DNA from: Nitrospirota bacterium
GTDB lineage: Bacteria > Nitrospirota > Thermodesulfovibrionia > Thermodesulfovibrionales > UBA1546
Length of the DNA: 21,063 bases
Assembly (NCBI GenBank): GCA_004298625.1
Contig: SCSY01000218.1
Location: 1 to 21,063 of the forward strand
Reading direction: 5' to 3'
Shown here: piece by piece, positions 13,673-21,063 of the stretch
How positions within the stretch are numbered: position 1 is the first letter of the stretch
Layout: each line of letters opens with the position of its first letter
Program-made: the position numbers and the translations under genes
The notes under the pieces: generated by a model
Database searches by the model: none
What the model was told of the DNA's origin: nothing
What the model saw: the letters and a program-made list of their open reading frames with translations, nothing else

Positions 13673-15748
13673 ATGAAATTAAAGTTGAATCTTCAGAAAA
13701 AGTCTGTTTTTGTGATTGCCGTTGTGCTTTTCCTTGCGCTCGCTATAAACACTGCTGTCCTTACGTTTGTGGCGTCGGACAAATTTAAAAGCGCTATCCA
13801 TTCAAAGACAACCGCCGTTGCCGAGGGGATGCAGAGGGAACTCGGAAAGGCATTAAATCTGGGCATTCCTGTCGAATATATTGAAGGCGCAAGTGAAAAA
13901 CTTCAGGAGCTTGTATCGAGAGACAAGGATATAGCATATTCTATGGTAATTGATACAAAAGGCAAAATATTATTTCATAACGATATATCATTGGTTGGCA
14001 AGGAGCTTCAGGATAAAGTAACGTTGAGGGCCGCTTCTTCAAATAAATTGCTTATACAGCAGCATGATTCATTTTATGACCTGTCTTTGCCGTTGAACGG
14101 CGCTGATAATAAGCAGGTAGGGGCGCTCAGGGTGGGCATCAAGGCGAGTTCGGTAAATGCCCAGATTTATAACCTTATATTTTGGGCTCTCGGCGTATCT
14201 GCCTTAAGTTTTTTGTTGTCCCTGATATTAGTCTATTTTTCTGTCTCTAAATTTATCACAAAGCCTATAATGGATATGGAAAAGGCTGCAGGACAGATAG
14301 CCTCGGGTAATCTCACAATTGATGTAAAGACCAGGGGGGACGATGAGATTGCCTCTCTCGGCAGGGCAATTAATCGGATGGCGTCAAACCTTAAAGACAT
14401 GCTTATGAGGGTCAGATCTGTCACGGACAGCGTTTCAGATGTTACAGTGAATATAGCCGCGGCTTCCGATAAGGTTTTGAAAGGAGCTAATCTGCAGCAT
14501 GATACAATCGAGAAAACAGCAGGTTTCATAGAGGAGATTGACAACTCAATATCATCTGTTGCAATGAGCGCTGAAAGCCTTTCGGCGTCTTCGGAGGAGG
14601 TGTCGTCTTCGATGCTGCAAATGACGACTTCTATCGGAAAGGTCGCTGAGAGCGCAAATGTTTTTTCTGTTTCTGCGTCTGACGCTGCTTCTTCCATTGA
14701 AGAGATGGTTGCAACTATAAAAGAGATCGCCGATAGCCTGGAGCTTCTTTCGGCATCTTCAGAGGAGACGGTTTCATCCCTTACGGAGATAAACACCGCT
14801 GTAAAGGAAGTTGAAAACAATGCCTCTGAATCAGTTGCCCTTGCGGAAAAAGTTACGGCTGAGGCGTCCGAAAAAGGCATGAACGCCGCGGGCGCCGCTA
14901 TAAAAGGCATGGATGATATAAAGCAGACCGTAGGCTCGCTGTCTGAGGTTATAAACCGTCTTGGAAAAAGGTCCGAGGAGATAGGTCAGATACTGAATGT
15001 CATAGCCGAAGTTGCAGACCAGACAAACCTTCTGGCCCTTAATGCGGCAATTCTTGCAGCGCAGGCAGGAGAACACGGGAAGTCTTTTGCAGTAGTTGCC
15101 GACGAGATAAAGAGCCTTGCAGGAAAAACGTCTCTGTCTACAAAAGAAATAGCAAGCCTTGTTGAATCCGTGCAGTCCGAAACAAAGGCAAGCGTTGAAA
15201 TGGCAGAGAAAGGGATAGACAGCGTTGAGAAGGGGGCAAGGCTTGTCAGGGAAGTAAATATAGCGCTGAAGGGTATACTCGACAGTTCGCACCCCGCTAC
15301 GGAAAAGGCAAAGATAATACAAAGGGCCGCAACAGAAGAGACTCTTGTCATAAAGCAGATAACAGAGGCTATTAAGAGCATAAGTGAACAGGCCGAACAT
15401 ATTTCCAAGGCTACGAAAGAACAAAACAAGGGCAGCAGGTTGATTATAGAGGCCATAGAGCGGATAAAGGACTTATCAAAGCATGTTAAGAATGCAACCG
15501 GAGAACAATCCATCGGCAGCAAGCAGATTTCAGAAACCATAGGCGAGGTGTCTCATCAGGCAGAGCAGATAGCCGGCGCAACATCTAATCAGAGAGCGCG
15601 CAGTAAAGAAATAGTAAGCTCCATTGAAAGCATAAAAAATATTGCGGGTGAATCGGTTAATCTGGTCAATGAGATGAATGCTGCGATAAAATCAATGGAA
15701 GAAGAGGCCAGGACATTGGTCTCGGAACTTAAGAGATTCAAGGTCTGA
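13673..15748 (+). CDS. Methyl-accepting chemotaxis protein with a Cache-type periplasmic sensor
   Basis: A 691-residue chemoreceptor. TM1 is at about 11-34; the periplasmic domain (35-167) contains VIDTKGKILFHNDISLVGK, the strand-and-loop signature of Cache domains; TM2 is at about 168-190; HAMP at 191-245 (KPIMDMEKAAGQIASGNL); then a long coiled-coil signalling hairpin. The tip is intact (VADQTNLLALNAAI, then AGEHGKSFAVVADEIKSL, 447-482), but the two positions that are Glu and Arg in the canonical tip (AAIEAARAGE) are Leu461 and Gln464. The arms on each side of Glu467 are each about 220 residues, far longer than in E. coli receptors. There is no C-terminal CheR-docking pentapeptide. ATG 13673 is preferred because AGGAG (13658-13662) lies 10 bases upstream; ATG 13655 touches the repeat and has no Shine-Dalgarno. 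Confidence 0.92.
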   Translation: MKLKLNLQKKSVFVIAVVLFLALAINTAVLTFVASDKFKSAIHSKTTAVAEGMQRELGKALNLGIPVEYIEGASEKLQELVSRDKDIAYSMVIDTKGKILFHNDISLVGKELQDKVTLRAASSNKLLIQQHDSFYDLSLPLNGADNKQVGALRVGIKASSVNAQIYNLIFWALGVSALSFLLSLILVYFSVSKFITKPIMDMEKAAGQIASGNLTIDVKTRGDDEIASLGRAINRMASNLKDMLMRVRSVTDSVSDVTVNIAAASDKVLKGANLQHDTIEKTAGFIEEIDNSISSVAMSAESLSASSEEVSSSMLQMTTSIGKVAESANVFSVSASDAASSIEEMVATIKEIADSLELLSASSEETVSSLTEINTAVKEVENNASESVALAEKVTAEASEKGMNAAGAAIKGMDDIKQTVGSLSEVINRLGKRSEEIGQILNVIAEVADQTNLLALNAAILAAQAGEHGKSFAVVADEIKSLAGKTSLSTKEIASLVESVQSETKASVEMAEKGIDSVEKGARLVREVNIALKGILDSSHPATEKAKIIQRAATEETLVIKQITEAIKSISEQAEHISKATKEQNKGSRLIIEAIERIKDLSKHVKNATGEQSIGSKQISETIGEVSHQAEQIAGATSNQRARSKEIVSSIESIKNIAGESVNLVNEMNAAIKSMEEEARTLVSELKRFKV

Positions 15749-15763
15749 ACGGAGGATTAAGAA

Positions 15764-17380
15764 ATCCCGGCGCTTTACGGTAACCTATCAGGACTAAAAA
15801 GAACCCATCTTTATTCTCTTGAGAAAATTTATCGCCGGAGGATTTCCAGTGATAAATTAGTTACACCCGAACTTGCCAAATATCTTACAGAGCTTTCATC
15901 GGAAATCGAACGGCAGCTCGGCCTGCTCGTAGCGAGAGACGGCAGGATAACCCATGTGATAATTGGAGACGCTAAGGGTATTTTTATTCCCGGGCTTGAA
16001 GATTTTCCGCTCGGCAAGAAAGCGCTGCGCGGCCTTCGTCTTATACATACACATCTGAAAAATGAGCCGCTGAACCAGGATGATCTGACAGACCTGGCCC
16101 TTCTGAGGCTTGATATCATTGCTGCGATAGGCGCAAAAGACGGCCTGCCTGAAGATATATATGTCGCTCATCTTATGCCGCAGGGCTCGGAGAAGCCCCT
16201 GGAGATTTTATCACCTGTAAATTTTTATCGTTTTAATCTCGATTTCCTGTCGTTCATAGACTCGCTTGAGGAGGAGATGGACAGAAAGAGGGTGTTCGAC
16301 CAAAAGGATTTAAGGGAGAAAGCAATCCTGATAAGCGCCTCTCAAAAGCCGAAATATGAACAGGAAGATTCCATTGAAGAGCTTAAGGAACTTGCGGTGT
16401 CCAGTGATGTGCTTGTCCTCGATGCTGTAATCCAGAGGCTGAAGGATATAAACCCTAAATATCTGATGGGCGAGGGCAAACTTAAGGAAGTCATAATAAA
16501 TGCGCTCAATAAAGGCGCGACACTGCTTATATTCGATCAGGATCTCAATCCGTCGCAGGTAAAGGCAATAGGAGACCTTACAGAGATTAAGGTAATTGAC
16601 CGCTCCCAGCTCATATTGGATATATTTGCCGGACGGGCCCACAGCAGGGATGGAAAGGTTCAGGTTGAGCTTGCACAGCTTAAATACAGGCTGCCGAGAT
16701 TAACGGGGAAGGGCACTGCCATGTCCCGTTTGATGGGCGGCATCGGCGGCAGAGGTCCCGGCGAAATGAAACTCGAGATAGACAGGAGGCGCGTCAGGGA
16801 CAGGGTAATACTTCTTGAAAAAGAGCTTAAATTCCTTGCTGAGGCAAGAAGACAGAGAAAGCAAAGAAGGGTCGAAAGGAGAATTCCGATAGTCTCCATC
16901 ATAGGATATACAAATGCCGGCAAATCAACTCTCCTGAATTCTCTTACCAGAAGCGAGGTATTTGTAGAGGAAAGGATGTTTGCGACGCTCGATACCGCAA
17001 GCAGGCGCTTGAGGTTTCCGAGGGAAAGGGAGGTTATCATAACCGATACAGTGGGTTTTATAAGAGACCTTCCAAAGGATCTGATGGCAGCCTTTAAATC
17101 AACTCTTGAGGAACTGCAGGATGCAGACCTTCTTCTGCATCTCGTTGATATCTCGAATCCAAGGTTTGAACGGCAGATAGAATCCGTGGAGAACATATTA
17201 AGGGATCTGAACCTCATGGATAAGAAACGCATAATTGTTTTAAATAAGGCGGATAAAGTTGCCGGGGGCGAGGTCAAAAATATAATTCCACGTTACGGCG
17301 CTGTTTCTATTTCTGCAATTAATCAAGCTACATTCAAACCTCTCATGGATGTGATAGAGCAGAATATCTGGAGCAAATAG
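15764..17380 (+). CDS. hflX: Ribosome-associated GTPase HflX, with a probable ATC start codon
   Basis: HflX rescues or splits stalled ribosomes and binds GTP. From 15764 the frame gives 538 residues. The HflX domain includes QLKYRLPRL (305-313) and the Gly-rich GGRGPGE (328-334); the G domain has G1 GYTNAGKST (381-389), G3 DTVGF (428-432) and G4 NKAD (494-497). The first conventional start in frame is GTG 15956, which would remove 64 residues. Those residues (PALYGNLSGLKRTHLYSLEKIYRRR and on, read from 15767) resemble the N-terminal extension of HflX from related phyla. The frame has a stop at 15758-15760, no ATG, GTG or TTG before 15956, and GGAGG (15751-15755) exactly 8 bases ahead of ATC 15764. 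I therefore place the start there; a base error or mutation of an ATG is the main alternative. The GTPase identity is certain; the start is inferred. Confidence 0.88.
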   Translation: MPALYGNLSGLKRTHLYSLEKIYRRRISSDKLVTPELAKYLTELSSEIERQLGLLVARDGRITHVIIGDAKGIFIPGLEDFPLGKKALRGLRLIHTHLKNEPLNQDDLTDLALLRLDIIAAIGAKDGLPEDIYVAHLMPQGSEKPLEILSPVNFYRFNLDFLSFIDSLEEEMDRKRVFDQKDLREKAILISASQKPKYEQEDSIEELKELAVSSDVLVLDAVIQRLKDINPKYLMGEGKLKEVIINALNKGATLLIFDQDLNPSQVKAIGDLTEIKVIDRSQLILDIFAGRAHSRDGKVQVELAQLKYRLPRLTGKGTAMSRLMGGIGGRGPGEMKLEIDRRRVRDRVILLEKELKFLAEARRQRKQRRVERRIPIVSIIGYTNAGKSTLLNSLTRSEVFVEERMFATLDTASRRLRFPREREVIITDTVGFIRDLPKDLMAAFKSTLEELQDADLLLHLVDISNPRFERQIESVENILRDLNLMDKKRIIVLNKADKVAGGEVKNIIPRYGAVSISAINQATFKPLMDVIEQNIWSK

Positions 17381-17413
17381 CGCGCTTTCGGGCAACTTCG
17401 TTTTTTAAAAAAT

Positions 17414-17442
17414 TTGACATGTCCTGAATTTTATGTTTTAAT
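17414..17442 (+). promoter_or_regulatory. Promoter of the pyr operon
   Basis: TTGACA (17414-17419) and TTTAAT (17437-17442, 5/6) are separated by 17 bases, with an additional TG at 17434-17435 giving an extended -10. The predicted start near 17449 falls at the base of the PyrR-binding hairpin. Confidence 0.82.
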
Positions 17443-17448
17443 ATTGCT

Positions 17449-17524
17449 GCCTTTAAAAATAGCCCTGTGAGGCTAAGAAGGCGAAGGAGGCAGCGTGAGC
17501 TGCGAAAGACATAAAAAAGGCAAG
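17449..17524 (+). promoter_or_regulatory. PyrR binding loop (anti-antiterminator) in the pyr leader RNA
   Basis: The stretch AGCCCTGTGAGGCT (17461-17474) fits the PyrR binding-loop consensus ARUCCNGNGAGGYU with one mismatch. It forms an upper stem TAGCC/GGCTA (17460-17464 with 17471-17475) around the loop CTGTGA, and a lower stem GCCTT/AAGGC (17449-17453 with 17478-17482) across an internal loop, as in known PyrR sites. A second small hairpin, GCAGC-GTGA-GCTGC (17490-17503), follows. Uridine nucleotides would favour PyrR binding and hence termination at the hairpin downstream. Confidence 0.82.
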
Positions 17525-17558
17525 AACCTTCCTCAGAAAAATTGGGGAGGGTTTTTTT
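17525..17558 (+). terminator. Attenuator terminator of the pyr operon
   Basis: A 10-base-pair stem (17525-17534 with 17544-17553, two G-U pairs) with a 9-base loop is followed by seven T residues (17552-17558). It lies between the PyrR binding loop and pyrR, the position expected for a PyrR-controlled attenuator. GAAGG at 17477-17481 and 17483-17487 can pair with CCTTC in the 5' arm (17527-17531), which would give a competing antiterminator; I have not folded this. Confidence 0.85.
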
Positions 17559-17580
17559 ATGCCCTAAAAAGACAGTATCT

Positions 17581-18102
17581 ATGAAGGAACTTCTGAACAA
17601 ACAGGACATTGACAGAATACTTGCGCGCATGGCGCATGAGATACTCGAAAGAAACAAAGGGACGGGCGACCTCTGTCTTGTTGGAATACAGAGAGGAGGC
17701 GTGCATCTTGCCAGGAGGCTTGCCAAAAAGGTTAAAGATATAGAAGGCAAGGCTGTGCCTGTCGGCTCTCTCGATATTGCATTTTACAGGGACGACATTA
17801 ACATAAGAAAAGAACAGCCTGCCGTGAGGAAGACTGAGGTGCCATGCGAAATAACCGATAAAAAAGTTGTATTGGTTGACGATGTTCTTTTTACCGGCAG
17901 ATCAATAAGGGCTGCGTTGGATGCGCTGATGGATTTTGGAAGGCCTGCAAATATTCAACTTGCAGTTCTGATAGACCGGGGGCATAGGCAGCTTCCCATA
18001 AAGGCGGATTTTGCAGGGAAAAATATTCCCACTGCAATTGATGAGAATGTCGAGGTCAGCCTTGAAGAAGAAGGACTTGAAGACAAGGTGACGATCGAAT
18101 GA
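17581..18102 (+). CDS. pyrR: Bifunctional pyr operon attenuation protein / uracil phosphoribosyltransferase
   Basis: A 173-residue protein, normal PyrR length. The PRPP-binding loop VVLVDDVLFTGRS is at residues 96-108, IQRGG at 36-40 and the family segment LIDRGHRQLPI at 130-140. PyrR senses UMP and UTP and binds the leader RNA; it also has uracil phosphoribosyltransferase activity. The leader immediately upstream carries its binding loop and terminator. ATG 17581 is chosen because upstream in-frame codons lie in the terminator and the family N-terminus begins near KELLNKQDIDR; no good Shine-Dalgarno precedes it. pyrB overlaps by ATGA. Confidence 0.96.
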   Translation: MKELLNKQDIDRILARMAHEILERNKGTGDLCLVGIQRGGVHLARRLAKKVKDIEGKAVPVGSLDIAFYRDDINIRKEQPAVRKTEVPCEITDKKVVLVDDVLFTGRSIRAALDALMDFGRPANIQLAVLIDRGHRQLPIKADFAGKNIPTAIDENVEVSLEEEGLEDKVTIE

Positions 18103-19022
18103 AGCTTGCTTCAAAAGATTTGCTCGGTATTAAGGAACTCACAAAAGACGAGATAATTCTTGTTCTGGATACGGCGTCAGGTTTTAAAGATGTCCTTAAG
18201 CGCGATATTAAAAAAGTTCCTGCTTTGAGAGGAAAGACTGCTGTTAATCTATTTTTTGAGCCTTCGACAAGGACCAAGACTTCATTTGAACTCGCTGAGA
18301 AAAGACTGAGCCTCGACGTCCTGAATCTGGCGGCAACTACAAGCAGTGTTGTTAAAGGTGAAAGCCTGATTGATACGGCATTGAATGTTCAGGCTCTTGG
18401 CGCTGATTTTATGATAATAAGGCATTCATCGTCAGGAGCGCCTCATCTTCTCTCGAAGCATATCGCCGCCTCAGTGATAAATGCAGGCGACGGAGTGAAT
18501 GAACATCCGACACAGGCATTGCTCGACGCATTTACTATCAAAGAAAAACTTGGAAGGCTTGAGGGGCTTAAGATTGCGATTATCGGAGATATTCTCCACA
18601 GCAGAGTGGCGAAGTCGGATATATATCTCCTTACAAAATTCAATGATGAGGTCAGGCTTATCGGCCCGCCTACGCTTTTATCTCAGGAACTTGAGGCTTT
18701 GGGGGTCAAAGTCTTTCATGATATGAGTGAAGGTTTGAAGGATGTTAATGTTGTCATGATGCTCAGGATTCAGATGGAAAGGCAGGGCAAGGGATTTTTC
18801 CCTTCTACATTGGAATATTTCAGATATTGGGGTTTGACGCCTGAAAGGCTTTCGATTGCGGACAAGGAAGCGATTGTGATGCATCCCGGACCTATGAACA
18901 GAGGCATAGAGATAGCGTCAGAGATTGCGGACGGCCCAAGGTCGGTGATACTTGATCAGGTAACAAACGGCATAGCCGTGAGGATGGCTGTCCTTTATCT
19001 GCTTGCAGGGGTAAGGGAATGA
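18099..19022 (+). CDS. pyrB: Aspartate carbamoyltransferase catalytic subunit
   Basis: A 307-residue protein, typical for a catalytic chain. Carbamoyl-phosphate binding residues are in FEPSTRT (residues 53-59) and KGES (86-89); HPTQALLD (136-143) and HPGPMNRG (262-269) are the other signature motifs, and MLRIQMERQ (221-229) is the aspartate-binding loop. It makes N-carbamoyl-aspartate, the first committed step of pyrimidine synthesis. No pyrI regulatory chain gene is present, which fits control by PyrR attenuation rather than allostery alone. It overlaps pyrR and pyrC by 4 bases each. Confidence 0.98.
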   Translation: MKLASKDLLGIKELTKDEIILVLDTASGFKDVLKRDIKKVPALRGKTAVNLFFEPSTRTKTSFELAEKRLSLDVLNLAATTSSVVKGESLIDTALNVQALGADFMIIRHSSSGAPHLLSKHIAASVINAGDGVNEHPTQALLDAFTIKEKLGRLEGLKIAIIGDILHSRVAKSDIYLLTKFNDEVRLIGPPTLLSQELEALGVKVFHDMSEGLKDVNVVMMLRIQMERQGKGFFPSTLEYFRYWGLTPERLSIADKEAIVMHPGPMNRGIEIASEIADGPRSVILDQVTNGIAVRMAVLYLLAGVRE

Positions 19023-20287
19023 AGATACTGATTAAGAATGGGCATATAGTTGATCCTTCGCAGAACATTGACGGAATTGGGGATGTTCTGAGCGAGGAAG
19101 GAAGAATAAAAGGGATTGGGGATTTGCCCCCAACCCCTAATCTCCGCATAATTGATGCTACAGGTTTGTATGTCTTTCCGGGATTGATTGACATGCACAC
19201 ACATCTTAGAGAACCCGGCTTTGAATATAAGGAGACTATAAAAACAGGAACTATGGCTGCTGTCAGGGGTGGTTTTACAACAGTCTGTGCAATGCCGAAT
19301 ACAAGTCCTGTCAATGATAATTCAAGCGTGACAGACCTCATTATAACAAAGGCTATTCAGGAAGGCGCATGCGCTGTCTTTCCGATCGGAGCAATAACAA
19401 AAGGGCAGGATGGTGAAGAACTGGCGGAGATGGGGATAATGCACGCAGAAGGTTGTGTTGCATTTTCTGATGACGGACGGCCTGTGATGAACAGCCTGAT
19501 TATGAGGAGGGCCTTGGAATACTCAAAGACATTTGATGTGCCGATAATCGCGCACTGCGAGGATTTAAGTCTCTCAGAAGACGGGGTTATGAATGAAGGT
19601 CTGCTGTCTTTGACGCTCGGTTTGAAGGGAACGCCGGCAGAGGCTGAAGAAGTAATGATTGCAAGAGACATAGCGCTTGCAGGGCTTACAAGAGGAAGGC
19701 TTCACATTGCCCATGTTTCTACAGAAGGCTCGGTGAGATTGGTGAGGCAGGCAAAAGGACGCGGTATAAATGTAACTGCTGAGACATGCCCGCATTATTT
19801 CAGCATTATGGAAGATGCGGTAAAGGGATACAATACAAATGCAAAGGTGAATCCGCCATTAAGAACGAAGAAGGATATAGAAGCAATAAAACAGGGGTTA
19901 AAAGACGGGATAATTGATGTGATAGCCACAGACCATGCTCCGCATCACAGGGATGAAAAACTCAGGGAGTTTGACCAGTCTCCGTCAGGAATTTCAGGGC
20001 TTGAAACAGCTTTGAGTTTAAGTCTCAGGCTTGTTGAAGAAGGCGTTTTAACATTGAATCAGCTTATAGGGAAGATGACGGTAAGTCCCGCAAAGATTTT
20101 GAAGATAAATAAAGGCACATTGAAAGTTGGCTCTGATGCAGGTGTTGTTATTCTAGATTTAAATAAAGAATATAAAGTTGAGGCTGAGAAATTTGTTTCA
20201 AAGGGCAAGAATACGCCATTTGACGGATGGGTTCTGAAGGGGATGCCGGTTATTACGATATCTAAAGGGAAAGTTTATGAGTGGTAA
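19019..20287 (+). CDS. pyrC: Dihydroorotase, type I (PyrC)
   Basis: A 422-residue amidohydrolase that closes carbamoyl-aspartate to dihydroorotate. The metal-binding residues are present: His60 and His62 in DMHTHLREPG (58-67), Asp151 in the SDDG motif (a bridging Asp in some family members rather than a carbamylated Lys), His179 in IAHCED, His232 in HIAHVST and Asp305 in ATDHAPHH. The length and REPG motif place it in the larger type I class, which often pairs with PyrB. Translation is coupled at both ends: a 4-base overlap with pyrB and an 11-base overlap with carA. Confidence 0.97.
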   Translation: MKILIKNGHIVDPSQNIDGIGDVLSEEGRIKGIGDLPPTPNLRIIDATGLYVFPGLIDMHTHLREPGFEYKETIKTGTMAAVRGGFTTVCAMPNTSPVNDNSSVTDLIITKAIQEGACAVFPIGAITKGQDGEELAEMGIMHAEGCVAFSDDGRPVMNSLIMRRALEYSKTFDVPIIAHCEDLSLSEDGVMNEGLLSLTLGLKGTPAEAEEVMIARDIALAGLTRGRLHIAHVSTEGSVRLVRQAKGRGINVTAETCPHYFSIMEDAVKGYNTNAKVNPPLRTKKDIEAIKQGLKDGIIDVIATDHAPHHRDEKLREFDQSPSGISGLETALSLSLRLVEEGVLTLNQLIGKMTVSPAKILKINKGTLKVGSDAGVVILDLNKEYKVEAEKFVSKGKNTPFDGWVLKGMPVITISKGKVYEW

Positions 20288-21063
20288 GGCGCTGCTGGTT
20301 CTTGCAGACGGGATTGTTTTTGAAGGCGAGGTTTTTGGCGCCGAAGGCGAGACGATCGGCGAGGTTGTCTTTAACACCTCCATGACCGGATATCAGGAAA
20401 TCCTTACCGATTCATCATATAAGGGCCAGATTGTGACGATGACATATTCTCAAATTGGAAATTACGGAGTGAATGAGGAAGACATCGAATCAGAAGGCGG
20501 TATAAAGGCAGAGGGGTTTATAGTAAAAGAGGCATGTGATTTTCCAAGCAACTGGCGTTCGAATCTGAGCCTGCCGGAATATTTAAGAAAATATAATATT
20601 GTCGGCATTCAGGGTATTGATACGAGGGCGCTTACAAGACATCTCAGAAATCACGGCGCACAGATGGGGATGATCTCTACGAAAGACCTAAATCCTGAAA
20701 GCCTTCTTAAAAAAGTTAAGGCTCATCCGGGAATTTCTGCATTCGATTTCGTGAAGGATGTTACGACAAAAGAACAGTACAAGTGGGATGAGGGCTGTTG
20801 GAAATGGTGCGTTGTCGAGCGGAACAGGGCTGTCCTGAAAGTGGTGGTCTATGACTTTGGCATAAAGTTCAATATCCTCAGGAACCTTGTTGAGGCTGGA
20901 TTTGATGTCACTGTTGTTCCTGCGCAGACGCCGGCTGAGAAGGTCCTTGAAATGAACCCTGACGGAATCATTCTGAGCAATGGTCCGGGAGACCCGCAGA
21001 CAGTAACTTATGCGATTGAGAGCGCAAAAAAACTTATAGGCAAGAAACCGATTTTCGGGATAT
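20277..21063 (+). CDS. carA: Carbamoyl-phosphate synthase small subunit (partial, 3' end outside the window)
   Basis: 262 residues are visible before the window ends. The N-terminal domain begins SGKALLVLADGIVFEGE and has VFNTSMTGYQEILTD, the standard CarA pattern; YDFGIKFNILR opens the glutamine amidotransferase domain, and LSNGPGDP (about 233-240) precedes the nucleophile. The sequence ends at PIFGI, one residue before the expected catalytic Cys (GICLGHQ), so the active site lies outside. It supplies ammonia for carbamoyl phosphate, the PyrB substrate; carB would be expected downstream. ATG 20277 overlaps the pyrC stop by 11 bases and has no separate Shine-Dalgarno, consistent with coupled translation. 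Confidence 0.97.
   Translation, partial: MSGKALLVLADGIVFEGEVFGAEGETIGEVVFNTSMTGYQEILTDSSYKGQIVTMTYSQIGNYGVNEEDIESEGGIKAEGFIVKEACDFPSNWRSNLSLPEYLRKYNIVGIQGIDTRALTRHLRNHGAQMGMISTKDLNPESLLKKVKAHPGISAFDFVKDVTTKEQYKWDEGCWKWCVVERNRAVLKVVVYDFGIKFNILRNLVEAGFDVTVVPAQTPAEKVLEMNPDGIILSNGPGDPQTVTYAIESAKKLIGKKPIFGI

Noticed and set aside
14233..15540. Long minus-strand open frames (up to 225 codons) opposite the chemoreceptor
   Set aside because: They mirror the codon bias of the Ala/Ser/Glu-rich coiled coil, resemble no known protein and have no credible start signals.
16660..17277. 205-codon minus-strand frame opposite hflX
   Set aside because: It lies across the conserved GTPase motifs and is a shadow of that frame.
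17393..17413. T-run and A-run (TTTTTTAAAAAA) after hflX as a terminator
   Set aside because: I could not find a stable G/C-rich stem immediately before it; the A/T tract is more likely part of the pyr promoter upstream region.
1..21063. Mobile element, CRISPR array, phage or toxin-antitoxin genes
   Set aside because: I found no transposase, integrase, repeat-spacer array or toxin-like small gene pair on either strand.

Overview
The window reads almost entirely on the + strand and is densely packed, with no intergenic gap above about 200 bases. It looks like a piece of chromosome from an anaerobic or microaerophilic, cytochrome-rich Gram-negative bacterium. The mix of genes fits Nitrospirota (Thermodesulfovibrionia-like) or a deltaproteobacterial relative: a flavo-diiron protein, an octaheme HAO-like cytochrome, a DVU0298-like HEAT protein, DsrE and TusA sulfur-carrier proteins, a FadL-type porin, an MtrA/MtrB-like pair and a PyrR-controlled pyr operon. 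The lineage is an inference from gene content; no marker RNA is present.

Layout. (1) 1-2559: the C-terminal end of a flavo-diiron protein, an eight-heme HAO-family cytochrome and a HEAT-repeat protein, closely spaced and probably one transcript; nitrogen-oxide reduction or detoxification is the likely theme. (2) 2618-4868: a self-contained operon with its own promoter, a DsrE-like protein, a TusA-like protein, a FadL-type outer-membrane channel and a strong intrinsic terminator. (3) 4920-6811: rtcA (RNA 3'-phosphate cyclase) overlapping rapZ. (4) 6857-7427: a consensus promoter driving a small secreted DUF3617 protein. (5) 7525-9479: def, fmt and a DUF116 cysteine-rich protein, each overlapping the next, with a perfect extended -10 box placed so that the def mRNA should be leaderless. 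(6) 9503-12552: a promoter, a ten-heme lipoprotein cytochrome and a 663-residue beta-barrel protein, together resembling the MtrA/MtrB (PioA/PioB) outer-membrane electron conduit. (7) 12590-15748: a periplasmic ABC-type binding protein, a palindromic dispersed repeat, and a chemoreceptor with an unusually long cytoplasmic hairpin. (8) 15764-17380: hflX, which appears to start at an ATC codon. (9) 17414-21063: a promoter, a PyrR-type attenuator, then pyrR, pyrB, pyrC and carA (cut by the window end), all overlapping.

The observations I rate highest are the hflX reading frame, whose conserved N-terminus has no ATG, GTG or TTG start but a perfectly placed Shine-Dalgarno before ATC; the DsrE-TusA-FadL operon, which suggests import or handling of a hydrophobic sulfur compound; the HAO-like cytochrome with no tyrosine where the catalytic cross-link is expected, next to a flavo-diiron protein; the CX3CH first heme site in the MtrA-like lipoprotein; and the PyrR binding loop plus terminator ahead of pyrR. 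I did not find a clearly novel defence, mobile or CRISPR system.
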